Source of the DNA: a virus
Length of the DNA: 64,000 nt
IMG/VR virus record: IMGVR_UViG_3300009155_000040
Coordinates: 62,001-126,000 of that record
Direction: 5' to 3' (one strand)
Shown here: piece after piece, positions 45,438 through 56,000 of the stretch
Position numbering within the stretch: the first letter of the stretch is position 1
How the letters are laid out: every line of letters starts with the position of its first letter
Made by a program: the position numbers and the translations under genes
Notes under the pieces: generated by a model
Databases searched by the model: none
The model's input: the letters and a program-made list of their open reading frames with translations, nothing else
Told to the model about the DNA's origin: nothing

Positions 45438-46157
45438 ATGAAAAAAGTATTCACATCAGTATTGCCAGACGAGCCATACAAAACAACAACACATTTAAAC
45501 AATACAGTTGAATGTACCTATGACGGTCCAAGATATCTATTGTTAAGAATTGTTGCTGAAACCGGTGCAATATTCTGCATTGACGAAGAAGAAGAAACAA
45601 TTGAAAGAATTGAAGCTTGGAAAATCGAGCCTCATAAGCTAGAAGACGAAGGGCACTATCAAGTGGTTTTAGACGCTATGGAGCACACTTGGGAAGCTGC
45701 ATACGTTACTGGTTATTATACTCACGAACCATTTGACAATCCTGTCTTTACAAACCCAGATGGCACAACATGGACTTACCACTACGATGATACCAGCTGT
45801 GCAGTAGAGCAACCATTTTATGTTAACGACATGTTCCACGATAAAGCAACTGGCACTTGGAAACGTCCACGCTATCGCACACACGCTGTTGCAAAAAGAG
45901 ATTTTTGGAACGGTGTAAAAGTTCAAATTGAAACGTATACTGCGGTATGTGAAGGTAGTTACCTTGAAAAAGGTTATACAGCAGAACAAGTCGCTGCATG
46001 CCAAGAACACTTAAATTGGTTATTAACTTGTGAAGAAAAATATAAAGATGTTGATCACTGGAAAATTCCATTCCCAGCACTTAAAATTACAATGACAACA
46101 CAAGAAAATCATGTACCAGGGGCAAATCCAGGGGCAAATACGATTCCTCAAAATTAA
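45438..46157 (+). CDS. Unrecognised protein after the Cys-rich triplet
   Basis: A 239-aa acidic protein with six cysteines (VECTYD near 26, IFCIDE near 47, TSCAVE near 119, and three late ones) and many Trp and Tyr (TWEAAYVTGYY, TTWTYHYDDTS). No family recognised. It follows the triplet by 12 bases and precedes the terminator at 46177, so it is the last gene of that transcript. A chaperone or attachment partner for the Cys-rich proteins is possible, inferred from place only. Confidence 0.5.
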   Translation: MKKVFTSVLPDEPYKTTTHLNNTVECTYDGPRYLLLRIVAETGAIFCIDEEEETIERIEAWKIEPHKLEDEGHYQVVLDAMEHTWEAAYVTGYYTHEPFDNPVFTNPDGTTWTYHYDDTSCAVEQPFYVNDMFHDKATGTWKRPRYRTHAVAKRDFWNGVKVQIETYTAVCEGSYLEKGYTAEQVAACQEHLNWLLTCEEKYKDVDHWKIPFPALKITMTTQENHVPGANPGANTIPQN

Positions 46158-46176
46158 TTTTACCGTAAACCAAGAT

Positions 46177-46231
46177 TAGCCTTGTGCTTTTCGTTATATG
46201 ACTATATAATGAAGTACAAGGCTATTTTTTT
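46177..46231 (+). terminator. Rho-independent terminator with a promoter in its loop
   Basis: A 9-bp stem (TAGCCTTGT at 46177-46185, ACAAGGCTA at 46216-46224) with a 30-base loop, followed by seven T's. The loop holds the -10 box of the promoter at 46182-46210. Confidence 0.7.
46182..46210 (+). promoter_or_regulatory. Sigma70-type promoter for the sugar cassette
   Basis: TTGTGC at 46182-46187 and a perfect TATAAT at 46205-46210, with 17-base spacing. It lies in the terminator hairpin and drives the genes at 46242 and 47176. Confidence 0.65.
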
Positions 46232-46241
46232 GGAGTAAAAA

Positions 46242-47186
46242 TTGACTAATAGATCCAAAGCATTTTTTATCAACGGCGGCGCTGGCCGCATGATTAGTGC
46301 AGTTCCAGCACTGGAAAAATATCAGGAAGAATCAGGCGACAAAGACTTTATCATAGTCTGTGAAGGCGGCACTGATGTATTCAAAGGACACCCAACACTT
46401 GACGATCATACCTATGATGTATGGCACAAAAATCTTTTTAAAGATTCACTGAGACAAAGAGAAATCGTAACAACAGAACCGTATCGTGTCTGGGAATACT
46501 ATAATCAAAAATGCTCAATAGCACAGGCATTTGACATTCAGATCAATAATAAAGGCATTCGAGACCTTCCTCGCCCAACGCTAAAACTAAGCAAAGACGA
46601 ATTGCTTACAGGAAGACAGCTAGTTAGTGAAGTTAAAAAGAAATTAAAAAAAGAAAAAATTGTAGTATTTCAACCATTTGGTCGCGGTATTGAATACATT
46701 GATGAAACACTTATTGATAAAACTGCACGTAGTTTTGAATTAAAAGATGTTAAATCTATTGTTAAGAAATTACAAAAAGAAGATGTTGGCATTATCATGA
46801 TGAGCGAGTTTAAAGTTGATTTTTCAGACTCTAAACTCAAAGACGAAGTAGCCATGCCAGAAAGTGCAAACTTCCGCATGTGGGCAGCTATTATCAAATA
46901 TGCAGACTATTTTTTAGGGTGCGACAGTTTAGGACAGCATTTGGCATACGCTATGGATCGATCAGCAGTGGTAGTTACTGGTTCAACATTTCCTATTAAC
47001 GTTTCGTATCCAGATGAACCAAGTATTGAAATACTTGATATGGGTGAAATACATAGAGAGTATGATCCAATACGTATTTTCCCAGATGAAAGAGTTTCAA
47101 GATTAAACGAAAATATCATGGCTATGACCGATGATATCACAACACTAGTAGTAAATCACGTTTTAGGAAAAAAAGATGACAGTTAA
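46242..47186 (+). CDS. Glycosyltransferase family 9-like (heptosyltransferase-type)
   Basis: A 314-aa protein starting at TTG, with GGAG seven bases before it. It resembles a GT-B glycosyltransferase of the heptosyltransferase type (GT9): an N-terminal Rossmann-like part (AFFINGGAGRMISAVPALEK near 7) and a C-terminal donor-binding part FLGCDSLGQHLAYAMDRSAV near 225, equivalent to the conserved D-S-G motif. These enzymes normally transfer heptose or similar sugars to lipopolysaccharide. Here the substrate is unknown. It overlaps the carbamoyltransferase start by 11 bases. Confidence 0.7.
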   Translation: MTNRSKAFFINGGAGRMISAVPALEKYQEESGDKDFIIVCEGGTDVFKGHPTLDDHTYDVWHKNLFKDSLRQREIVTTEPYRVWEYYNQKCSIAQAFDIQINNKGIRDLPRPTLKLSKDELLTGRQLVSEVKKKLKKEKIVVFQPFGRGIEYIDETLIDKTARSFELKDVKSIVKKLQKEDVGIIMMSEFKVDFSDSKLKDEVAMPESANFRMWAAIIKYADYFLGCDSLGQHLAYAMDRSAVVVTGSTFPINVSYPDEPSIEILDMGEIHREYDPIRIFPDERVSRLNENIMAMTDDITTLVVNHVLGKKDDS

Positions 47187-49005
47187 ATCAATTAATACAC
47201 AGAAAGAACACAAGCCAGTTTGGATTGCAGCAATTGCCCGAGGACACAATTCGGGGATCTGTCTACTTAAAGATGGAGAAGTAGTATTCAGTATCGAAGA
47301 AGAACGTCTCTCAAGACAAAAATATGACGGTGGCCCATTTGCGTCGATGGTAAAGATCAAAGAGTATACTGATAAACTTGATTATCTAGTGATTGCACAT
47401 ACACAGCCTTTACAAGAAACTGCTGGTAAGATCGATTATACTGGTGACGATGTATACACAGGCCTTGCACGTAAATTAAATTTAATTGAAAGAAAAGTTC
47501 CAGATCTACATCGTCATCCTCAAGTTATTGATTTGGCGTTTATGCATCATAAACTACATGCTGCCTGTGCATTTTATCGTTCGGGTTGGGAAGATGCAGT
47601 ATCGTTAATCGTTGACGGTGCTGGTACATTCTACCCTATGCAATACAACAATCAAGGTATTTGGTTATGGGAAGTTGAGTCTATTGTTGACTGTAACTAT
47701 CCTGCAAACTTTAAGACTTTGTATAAGCATTATGGTGCTAAAGAACCAATCGCAGGTTCGTTCATTCCAGAATTTGATTCTAGCCCATTAGGCGAAGAAG
47801 GCGAAACACACATGGCCTATATTAGCGATCGTGCCGGCATTGTTAAAGTCTACGAAGGTGTAACAGAGTACTGCGGTTTTAGTGCTATCGAAGCTGGAAA
47901 GACCATGGGACTGTTTCCATACGGTAAGCCAAACGACAAGATCCCTAAACTGTTTGACGAGACAGGAAAAATTCCATTGTCAAACAGAAACTTGATGGTT
48001 CCTCGTTACCCAATGAGCTCAACTGTCAACATGAATCTATTTGATTACCTTGAAGAAATGCCAGAAGACATGGACAGTGATGTTACACTGATGCAGAACA
48101 GACGAGATTTAGCCTACGCATGTCAAACACAGACCCAAGAACAGGTTGTAAATCTTATTCGCAAGGCTGCAGAACTGTCTGGAAAGAAACGTGTGGTAAT
48201 CAGCGGTGGATACGGTTTGAACTGTGTTGCTAACTATTACTATCTTGAGCAATTAAAAGATGATGGAATTGAAATTTACGTAGAACCTATCAGCAATGAT
48301 GCAGGTACTGCTATCGGTGCAGCACTTATTTTCTGGCATGGTATGCAAGAAGATACAACTATTCGCCCATACGGTTCGTTGTACCTTGGTCCAGAATATA
48401 CTTACACGCAAGATGAAATTGCATCAAAAGTAGCAGCAGTTGGTGGAGAACTTACTGATGCTACAGATAAAGATATTGTTAAGCTATTGCGTGAAAAGAA
48501 CATTGTTACAATTTTCCAAGGACGTTCAGAAAACGGCCCACGTGCATTAGGCAATCGTAGTGTATTGTTTGATCCAACTTTCCCAGACGGTAAAGACTTT
48601 GTTAACGAAGTTAAACATCGTGAATACTTCCGTCCGTTTGCTGGATCAATTCTAGAAGAAGATGTACACGACTGGTTTGATTTACGCGGCATGAAAAGCA
48701 GCCCGCATATGATGTATGCTGTAAACTGCCAGCCCGGAATTGAAGAAAAGATTCCAAGTATTATCCATGAAGATCATACTTGCCGTATCCAAACTGTTAA
48801 TCCTGAGCAGAACAAACACTACTATGATCTAATTAAAGCATTTAAAGAAGAAACAGGAATCCCAATCTTGTTTAACACCAGCTTTAATCTAGGTGGCGAA
48901 CCTTTAGTAGAAACACTAGATGATGCGCTATGGACTCTGAAAAATTCAGATATCGAATATCTATATTTGCCAGAACACGGTAAACTAGTAAAAATAGGAT
49001 ATTAA
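47176..49005 (+). CDS. Carbamoyltransferase of the NodU/CmcH family
   Basis: A 609-aa protein with both domains of the family. The N-terminal Kae1-like domain has AIARGHNSGICLLKDGE near 16, a HHKLHAAC motif near 125 and DGAGTF near 149. The C-terminal domain has FQGRSENGPRALGNRSVLFD near 446 and FNTSFNLGGEPLVET near 565. The enzyme transfers carbamoyl from carbamoyl phosphate to a hydroxyl of a sugar or related group; the acceptor is not known here. Coupling with a glycosyltransferase suggests sugar decoration. It is followed at once by a terminator. Confidence 0.9.
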   Translation: MTVKSINTQKEHKPVWIAAIARGHNSGICLLKDGEVVFSIEEERLSRQKYDGGPFASMVKIKEYTDKLDYLVIAHTQPLQETAGKIDYTGDDVYTGLARKLNLIERKVPDLHRHPQVIDLAFMHHKLHAACAFYRSGWEDAVSLIVDGAGTFYPMQYNNQGIWLWEVESIVDCNYPANFKTLYKHYGAKEPIAGSFIPEFDSSPLGEEGETHMAYISDRAGIVKVYEGVTEYCGFSAIEAGKTMGLFPYGKPNDKIPKLFDETGKIPLSNRNLMVPRYPMSSTVNMNLFDYLEEMPEDMDSDVTLMQNRRDLAYACQTQTQEQVVNLIRKAAELSGKKRVVISGGYGLNCVANYYYLEQLKDDGIEIYVEPISNDAGTAIGAALIFWHGMQEDTTIRPYGSLYLGPEYTYTQDEIASKVAAVGGELTDATDKDIVKLLREKNIVTIFQGRSENGPRALGNRSVLFDPTFPDGKDFVNEVKHREYFRPFAGSILEEDVHDWFDLRGMKSSPHMMYAVNCQPGIEEKIPSIIHEDHTCRIQTVNPEQNKHYYDLIKAFKEETGIPILFNTSFNLGGEPLVETLDDALWTLKNSDIEYLYLPEHGKLVKIGY

Positions 49006-49006
49006 C

Positions 49007-49029
49007 AAAGCCCCGAAAGGGGCTTTTTT
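49007..49029 (+). terminator. Rho-independent terminator after the sugar cassette
   Basis: 8-bp stem AAAGCCCC / GGGGCTTT with GAAA loop and T tract, starting 2 bases after the stop at 49005. Confidence 0.88.
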
Positions 49030-49036
49030 ATTATCT

Positions 49037-49044
49037 GCTAAATA
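49037..49044 (+). promoter_or_regulatory. Late promoter (GCTAAATA), leaderless
   Basis: GCTAAATA ends 5 bases before the ATG at 49050, predicting a start on that A. It lies just after the terminator. Confidence 0.55.
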
Positions 49045-49049
49045 GTTGT

Positions 49050-49493
49050 ATGTTAAATTTTGCACGTTATTTCCTTAAAGGTATCAAAAATACGCTACGC
49101 CTTCAAAATGGAGTTAATTTCTCCTATAAAGGTCCGTGGCAAACGGTTATTTCCGCCACAGTTTTAGACGAGTGGTATGTTGGCGAAATCTGTGCTGCTG
49201 AATATACAGTGGTAGTAGATGTGGGCGCAAATAGAAAAGAAATGATCAAATGCCTAGTAGTTGCAGGACCAAACCAAGCAAACTTAACAGTGTTTGGTCG
49301 AACAAACATAAATGAAAATCTTATTGATTTATCCGCTATAGTAACCGCATCGAAAGTACAACTAATAGCTCAACCAGCATCTAGCCCAGACGGCAGCACA
49401 TATGATAATTCTAGTTTATTAGTAGGCAGTAAAGCATTTTTTAGCGCAACGTATTATGCTACTGTTAATGATATAACCAGTTCCCAGGTGTAA
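49050..49493 (+). CDS. Structural protein, unknown
   Basis: A 147-aa beta-rich protein (FARYFLKGIKNTLRLQNGVNF near 4, GEICAAEYTVVVDVGANRKE near 45, SYDNSS-type end). No enzymatic motif. It has no ribosome site and sits at a predicted late start, so it may be translated leaderless. Its place before the fibre genes suggests a virion part. I cannot assign it further. Confidence 0.5.
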   Translation: MLNFARYFLKGIKNTLRLQNGVNFSYKGPWQTVISATVLDEWYVGEICAAEYTVVVDVGANRKEMIKCLVVAGPNQANLTVFGRTNINENLIDLSAIVTASKVQLIAQPASSPDGSTYDNSSLLVGSKAFFSATYYATVNDITSSQV

Positions 49494-49512
49494 GGTGCAG
49501 TGTTACCAAAAG

Positions 49513-49520
49513 ACTAAATA
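49513..49520 (+). promoter_or_regulatory. Late promoter (ACTAAATA)
   Basis: ACTAAATA with a predicted start near 49526 and a 43-base leader to the ATG at 49569, which has CGGAG upstream. Confidence 0.5.
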
Positions 49521-49568
49521 CACATGTCTTAGCGGAAGTTGTAGTTGCAGTAAAATAGCGGAGATCAC

Positions 49569-50069
49569 ATGACAACCAGATATATACCCTTTGAGTCAAA
49601 AAGCGGCTTTAAAAGTCCGGGCTTTTCAGTTAATGAAAACGGTGACCTCACAGTTAGTGGAAACATAGACACCACAGGCAGTTTCAAAATCAACGGCGTA
49701 CCCATTATTGATCCTAGCGATTCTATAGTCGGTCTAGATCCCGTAATTCAGCGAGCACTAGGTTTAAAAGAAATCGGAACATTAGATTATCTCAATGTTG
49801 CCGGCGACCTAGTAGTATCAAATGCTTCAACAGCTTACATTAGAATCCAAGGCGGTACAGGTCTTATAGACAACGTCAGTATTGGTTCTCAATTTCCTGC
49901 AGACGGAAATTTTACTTCATTAAATGTTGGCCCAGGCGACAGCACAGGCGAACTAACAGTTCAAGGGGACATTTACATTACCAACCCTCCAACATTATCA
50001 TCACATGCAACAAGAAAAGATTATGTCGATGCACGAGTTTCGGCATTTGCAATAGCGTTTGGCGCTTAA
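49569..50069 (+). CDS. Tail-fibre-like structural protein
   Basis: A 166-aa protein with the shaft motifs KSPGFSVNENGDLTVSG near 14 and HATRKDYVDARVSAFA near 145, as found in T4-like fibre proteins (compare KKYVDDAI in 22782-23774). Its C-terminal region is short, so it may be a linker to the giant protein that starts 13 bases downstream. Confidence 0.65.
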   Translation: MTTRYIPFESKSGFKSPGFSVNENGDLTVSGNIDTTGSFKINGVPIIDPSDSIVGLDPVIQRALGLKEIGTLDYLNVAGDLVVSNASTAYIRIQGGTGLIDNVSIGSQFPADGNFTSLNVGPGDSTGELTVQGDIYITNPPTLSSHATRKDYVDARVSAFAIAFGA

Positions 50070-50082
50070 GGAAAGATTTTAA

Positions 50083-53000
50083 ATGGCAAAGAAAAAGATA
50101 GACTATTTTGTTTTTGAACCGGGAATTAGTAAAGATACTAGTTTGTACCCCAAAGCTGTTGCATTGTTGGTAGCAAATAAAACATTCTTACAAGAACAGG
50201 TTGTAAGATTCATCAACTACAATATTACAAACGGTATTGCTCCATACATTGGATACACGTATGCTCCATCAAAATGTACTCGAGATGTTGGATATTTTAT
50301 CGACTCTATTGCACATGACCTTCAATACGGCGGCAATGTTAAATCAAGATTAACATCGGACTATTTCTGGATTGATGGCGAGCCAATGATCCGCGGTGAT
50401 GTAAGCCCTGAAATTACCGGCCAAGCCTATCTAAGAGATATTGTCAGCAACTATATTTTTAGAAATATCACAGTTCCAACAACCTACGGATCGCCAACAG
50501 CTGGACAAGCACTGCAAACAAAAATCACAGGAAGTCCTGCAGAGTCGGGTGCTGACACCAGAAACGTTGAGTTATGGAATATCTTTAGAGATGTAATTTC
50601 CTACGGAACTCCGAGCATTCCTGCAAAAGAAAACGGAGTTAGCAGTATTAGACTCATGGGACGATACACCCATAGTGAAATATTATTAATCACAGACACC
50701 GAAAGTGGAAACATCATCTATAACTTTTCCGATCCATCTACGTCAATGGATATCGTTTATAAGACTGCAAAAAGCAGCGGAGATAATCAACCAGTCAGTG
50801 ATTTAGATTTTCCATCTTGGTGGCAAACTGGTGATTGTATTACAACATTATATTTCTCATACGACACTTCGGCATTCACTGGTAACGACATACAGATATT
50901 TGTAGAAAATGATAGTCAGACAATTCGTCCTTGGGATTTTGGTACTGATGCTATCGAGCGTATGCGTGTTGCTGCACCGCAGGCCATGTTGGACGCTGAC
51001 TTTGAGTACGGACTACAACCTACTAAATGGCAGGCAATTGGTATGATGAGAAATTATCCATCATTGTACGAATTATCAGGAACTGATATAACGGTATCTG
51101 ACATATCAACAGATGCTTCGGCAAATACTGGAAACTTTGGAGCCAGCTTAATCACCGTGACAACCAACGGATCGCATGGATTTAGTACTGGCACACCAAT
51201 TACAGTTAAAGGATTAGCCCCATCGGTTAGTGGATTTTCTAGGGCTGAAGGTAGCTTTTTAGTTAATAGTGTTATTTCATCAGTGACATTTACCTATTAT
51301 TCATCTGCTAAGGTTGGAACTTCAACTGGTCAAAGCCTATATACATCGTATGCTCAGGTTCGTCAAGCAGGATTTTATACTGGTGCCGCAATTGGTTCAG
51401 CTACATATTCGTTGTTCAGTAATGGCTCAACACAGACTATTGTAAGTAAGTTTGATACGTTAGCAGGGTCTTTTCAAATAGCATTCAATGGCACATCGCC
51501 AACCCCTGGATCACCAATTTCCGGATCACCGTATATTCCTTCAGGCACATCAGTTAGTGGAGTAATTGGCTTATCAACTGTTAATACAAAAATAAAAACA
51601 ACAACACAAACAACAGATACAGTTATCTACATCACTGATCCTACGGGTGTGCAAGCTGGTATGGCAATCGATGATGGATCAAATAATGCTATCTTCATAA
51701 ACTCTATTGGAGTTAGTGGTCAATTAAATCTATCATCAGCATTTTCTCAAATTAAACAAGGCGCTAATAGAGCAACATCAAGTGTTGCAGGAACAAACTT
51801 TCCTGCAAACGGAACAGGTGCAACATTTATCGTTGATAGATCAGGTGGTGCATATACTTCTGTTGTAGATGCGGGCGATAGTACAGGAAACGGTCAAGGG
51901 TATTCTGTAGGTGACATAGTTAAAATTCTTGGCTCTGATCTTGGAGGAGTTGATGTTACTAATGACCTGTTTATCACTGTTAGTACAGTAGACAGTGCAG
52001 GAGCAATTCTTACATTTACCTATTCAGGAACAGCAGCCACTGGTGGTGCAACATATTCAAATGTTGCGCTATCATCAACCGACAGCGTGAGTGGTAGTGC
52101 TGCACAAATTACAGTGGTACGTCAAGGCGGAACTGGGTCGTATGGAATAACATTAGTTGGTGGTGGTACTGGGTTTGCTCAAGGCGATACTGTTACTTGG
52201 GACGGTACAAACTTTGGCGGCACAAGTCCTGCTAATGATATTGTTATCACAGTTGACGGGGTAGCATTTGGTACTGGAGCGATTGTTGACTTCACAGTGT
52301 CTCTTACTGCGATTGGTGTGAATGGAAATCAAACATATACAAGTATTTCTGGAATCAGCGTTGCAAATACTGGATCAGGAGCAGTATTTGATATTACAGC
52401 AGCTGAAGGAACATATTCTGCAGAAACAACTGCGGGCATTACCAGCACAGGATATCGCGTAGGAAATCGAATTGTTATCCCAGGAAATTTATTAGGTGGT
52501 GCTTCTCCATTGAATGATTGTACATTATCAGTAACAGCAGTTAGCAGTGGAAATATTACTACAGTATCAGCGTCAGGAACACCGTTCGCTGGAGCAGACA
52601 TTGTCATTTACCCTTCAGTTACAATCAGTGAAGCAATCACAAATGAAATTTTAGAAGGGACTACATTAAACGTAGGAGCTATTGCAACAGTTCAGGTAGA
52701 CTTTACCAGTGCGCACGGCCTGCTGCCAGGTTCAAGTATTCTATCAAGTGTCACTTCTCAACCTGCTCCGGGGTTTGCATCAACAACTAGAGCATTGACC
52801 AACAGCCAATCATGGATCAGCACAGCATTCTACGGCGGTACATTCCTTGCAATAACCTCTGATTCTGCCAGAACAAATAAATCAATTGATGGCCAGTCCT
52901 GGACCAATGTTGGTTCACTACCAGCAGCCTCTAGTTGGACCAGTATTGCAGCCGGTCCAATTAGCGGAACTACCTATTGGGTAGCTGTACAACAAACAGG

Positions 53001-56000
53001 AACACTTGCAGCATATTCTACAGATAACGGTGCAAACTGGACAGCAATGGGCGCATTGCCGAGTAGTGGAACATGGACGTCTGTAACTTATTTTAACGGT
53101 GTGTTTGTTGCTGTAAGATCTTCATCAAATGCTGCCGCATATTCTATCAACGGAACTACTTGGGTAGCCGCAACGTTACCTAGCACTTCTAGTTGGACTG
53201 ATGTAGTTGGCGGTATTATCGGTACTTCAAATTACCTAGTTGCTGTTGCTTCAGGAGGCACAGCCGCTGCATATTCCGTAGACAACGGAGCGAACTGGGC
53301 ATCGGCAACATTGCCAACCAGTTCTAACTGGTCTAGTGTTGCTTTTGGAAACGGAAGATTTGTTGCGATTGCTACCGGCAGCACGGCAGCAGCAGTTTCA
53401 ATAAACGGAACAGCATGGACTACAGCGGCATTGCCTTCAAGTGCAAACTGGAACAGTATTACATTTGGCGACGACGTGTTTGTTGCAGTGACCGATGGCG
53501 GAACAACCGCAGCAACATCATTCAACGGAACAACAGGATCTTGGACAGCACAGGCATTAGCTGCATCTGGAACCTGGGAAGAAATCGCATACGGAAATTA
53601 TTCAGGGCTTGGAATATTTGCCGTTGTTGGCTCAGGAAGCAATGCACTTTCAGTCAGCTTAACATCAGCTAATCATAATTTAGCAGCTGGTCCGTTTGTA
53701 ATCACACAGGTTCCGACCTCAACTTCAATTAGATTCCCTGCTAGAACTACCGGGACTATCAATGCAACTGCTGCGATATCGGGTGTGTTATATGCCAGAC
53801 CAGATAGTTTCTTTGTACACAGACCGTTTGACGGTGGTGTTATGTTAGGTACTGGTGGCCCACAACACGGTGCACAGGCTATTCGTCAAAGTAAAAAATA
53901 TATTCGTTATCAGTCTGGTAAAGGCATTATGTATACCACAGGTGCATTATTTGCACCAAATTATAATTTAGCAAGTGCAACAGCCGCAGGATACACCACA
54001 GGTAGTTATATCACTATGAGCACTGACGATACTGACCACGGACTACAACCGGGCGGTATCATTGAAGTCACAGGATTTAATTCTTTTGAGTACAACGGAA
54101 CATACACAGTTGAAAGCATACTATCTTCTAGATCTTTTAGAGTTCGTGCCCTAGTGCCGTTATCAACATTGGTTGCCGATATTGGACCTCGATGCATTCT
54201 TTCTGTTAAATCGTGGCACGGCTCAACCGTTCGCGTTGGCGCATTTGATGATCAAAACGGAATTTTCTATCAATTCGATGGCAATGAATTGTCATTGGTT
54301 AGAAGAAGTGCAACATTCCAACTAGCTGGCCAGTGCGCAATTCAAACTGAAAGCAATTTAGTTCAAGGAACAGGAACTAGATTTACTTCACAAATTAAAG
54401 TACACGACAAAGTTGTTATTCGAGGAATGACCCACACAGTTACCAGCATTACTAATGATACAACCTTAACTGTAGCTCCAGACTGGAGAGGAGTTAACAA
54501 CGTTGTCGGCGTTAAAATGTGTTTGGTAAAAGAATTAGTAGTCCCGCAACACGAATGGAATATGGATAAAGGTGACGGAACTGGACCAAGCGGTTATAAC
54601 ATTATTCCGCAGCGTATGCAGATGATCGGTATTCAATATTCATGGTATGCGGCAGGTTTTATTGAATTCATGATCAGGGGTGCCGATGGTAAATTTGTAT
54701 TCTTACACAGAATTCGTAACAGCAACATTAACTACGAAGCGTATATGCGTACAGCTAACTTACCTGTTCGTTATGAAGTTGAAAATAGATCAGCCTTAGA
54801 TAAATTATCAGCAGGTTTGTCAGCAACTGCAACATCGTTATACTTAACTGATGCTTCAAGATTTCCAAGTTCCGGAACTTTATATGTTGACAATGAGTTA
54901 ATTTTCTATGCTGGAAAATCAGGAAACAGATTAACTGGAGTATCTAGAGCTGCCAACTTGAGCAATTTCTCTGCAGGACAAAACAGAACCTATACAGCAG
55001 GAGCAGCAACTACACACTCTGCAGGTGCTGGCGTAGCATTGGTAAGTTGTACGATTACTCCAACTATTAACCACTGGGGTTCTGCTATTTTAACAGACGG
55101 TATGTTTGACGAAGATCGCGGTTATATCTTTAACTATGCTGCTACAGGTTTGACTGCAAGCGTCGATAAACAAACGGCATTTATGATTCGACTAGCACCT
55201 AGCGTGTCAAATGCACTGGTTGGAGATTTAGGTGAGCGTGATTTATTGAACAGAGCGCAATTATTATTAAATGAAATTTCTGTAACTGCAGACTCTGGTA
55301 CTGGGGCTATCGTTGTTGAAGGAGTTTTAAATCCAAGAAACTACCCATCAGATCCGACTAAGATTACATGGAGCGGATTATCCAGTGCTGGAGCAGGCGG
55401 CCAGCCAAGTTTCGCACAGGTCGCTCTCGGTGGTGCGATTAACTGGGGCGGAACACCGTTAACAACTTCTACAGCAACAATCCAAGGAGCATTGACTGCC
55501 ACTTTAGTAGCTAGGGCATTTAGTAATGTAACTAATGCAATTACTGCATTAAACTTTTCTCCAACTGGCCCAACAACAGGAAATACTACCTATCTATCTG
55601 CTCTCAGCACAGCTAGAACTGATTTCTTAATAACTAATGCTGCATACGATACGCTACTATCTACAACTCCGTTACGTGTTGGAGATACATTATCAGTAGC
55701 TACATACTTGACCAGTGGTCAACAAATCACATCTATTACTAGAAGTTATCTAGGAACAGCATACACACAGATCGTAATGAACGTTCCGGCCAATCTCAGC
55801 AGTCCTACAACAACAGGTCAGAACATTGCCATTACAGTTACATCTAGTATTTCAACCCAGTATGCCAGTGCGATCAGTACTGCAAGAACAGACTTTTTGG
55901 TACTCGATACAGACGCTACCAGCTCAGGTATAGCAGCTGGAGATACTGTACAGGTAGCTACATTCTTAACTGCGAATCAAACAGTCAGTTTAATTACTCC

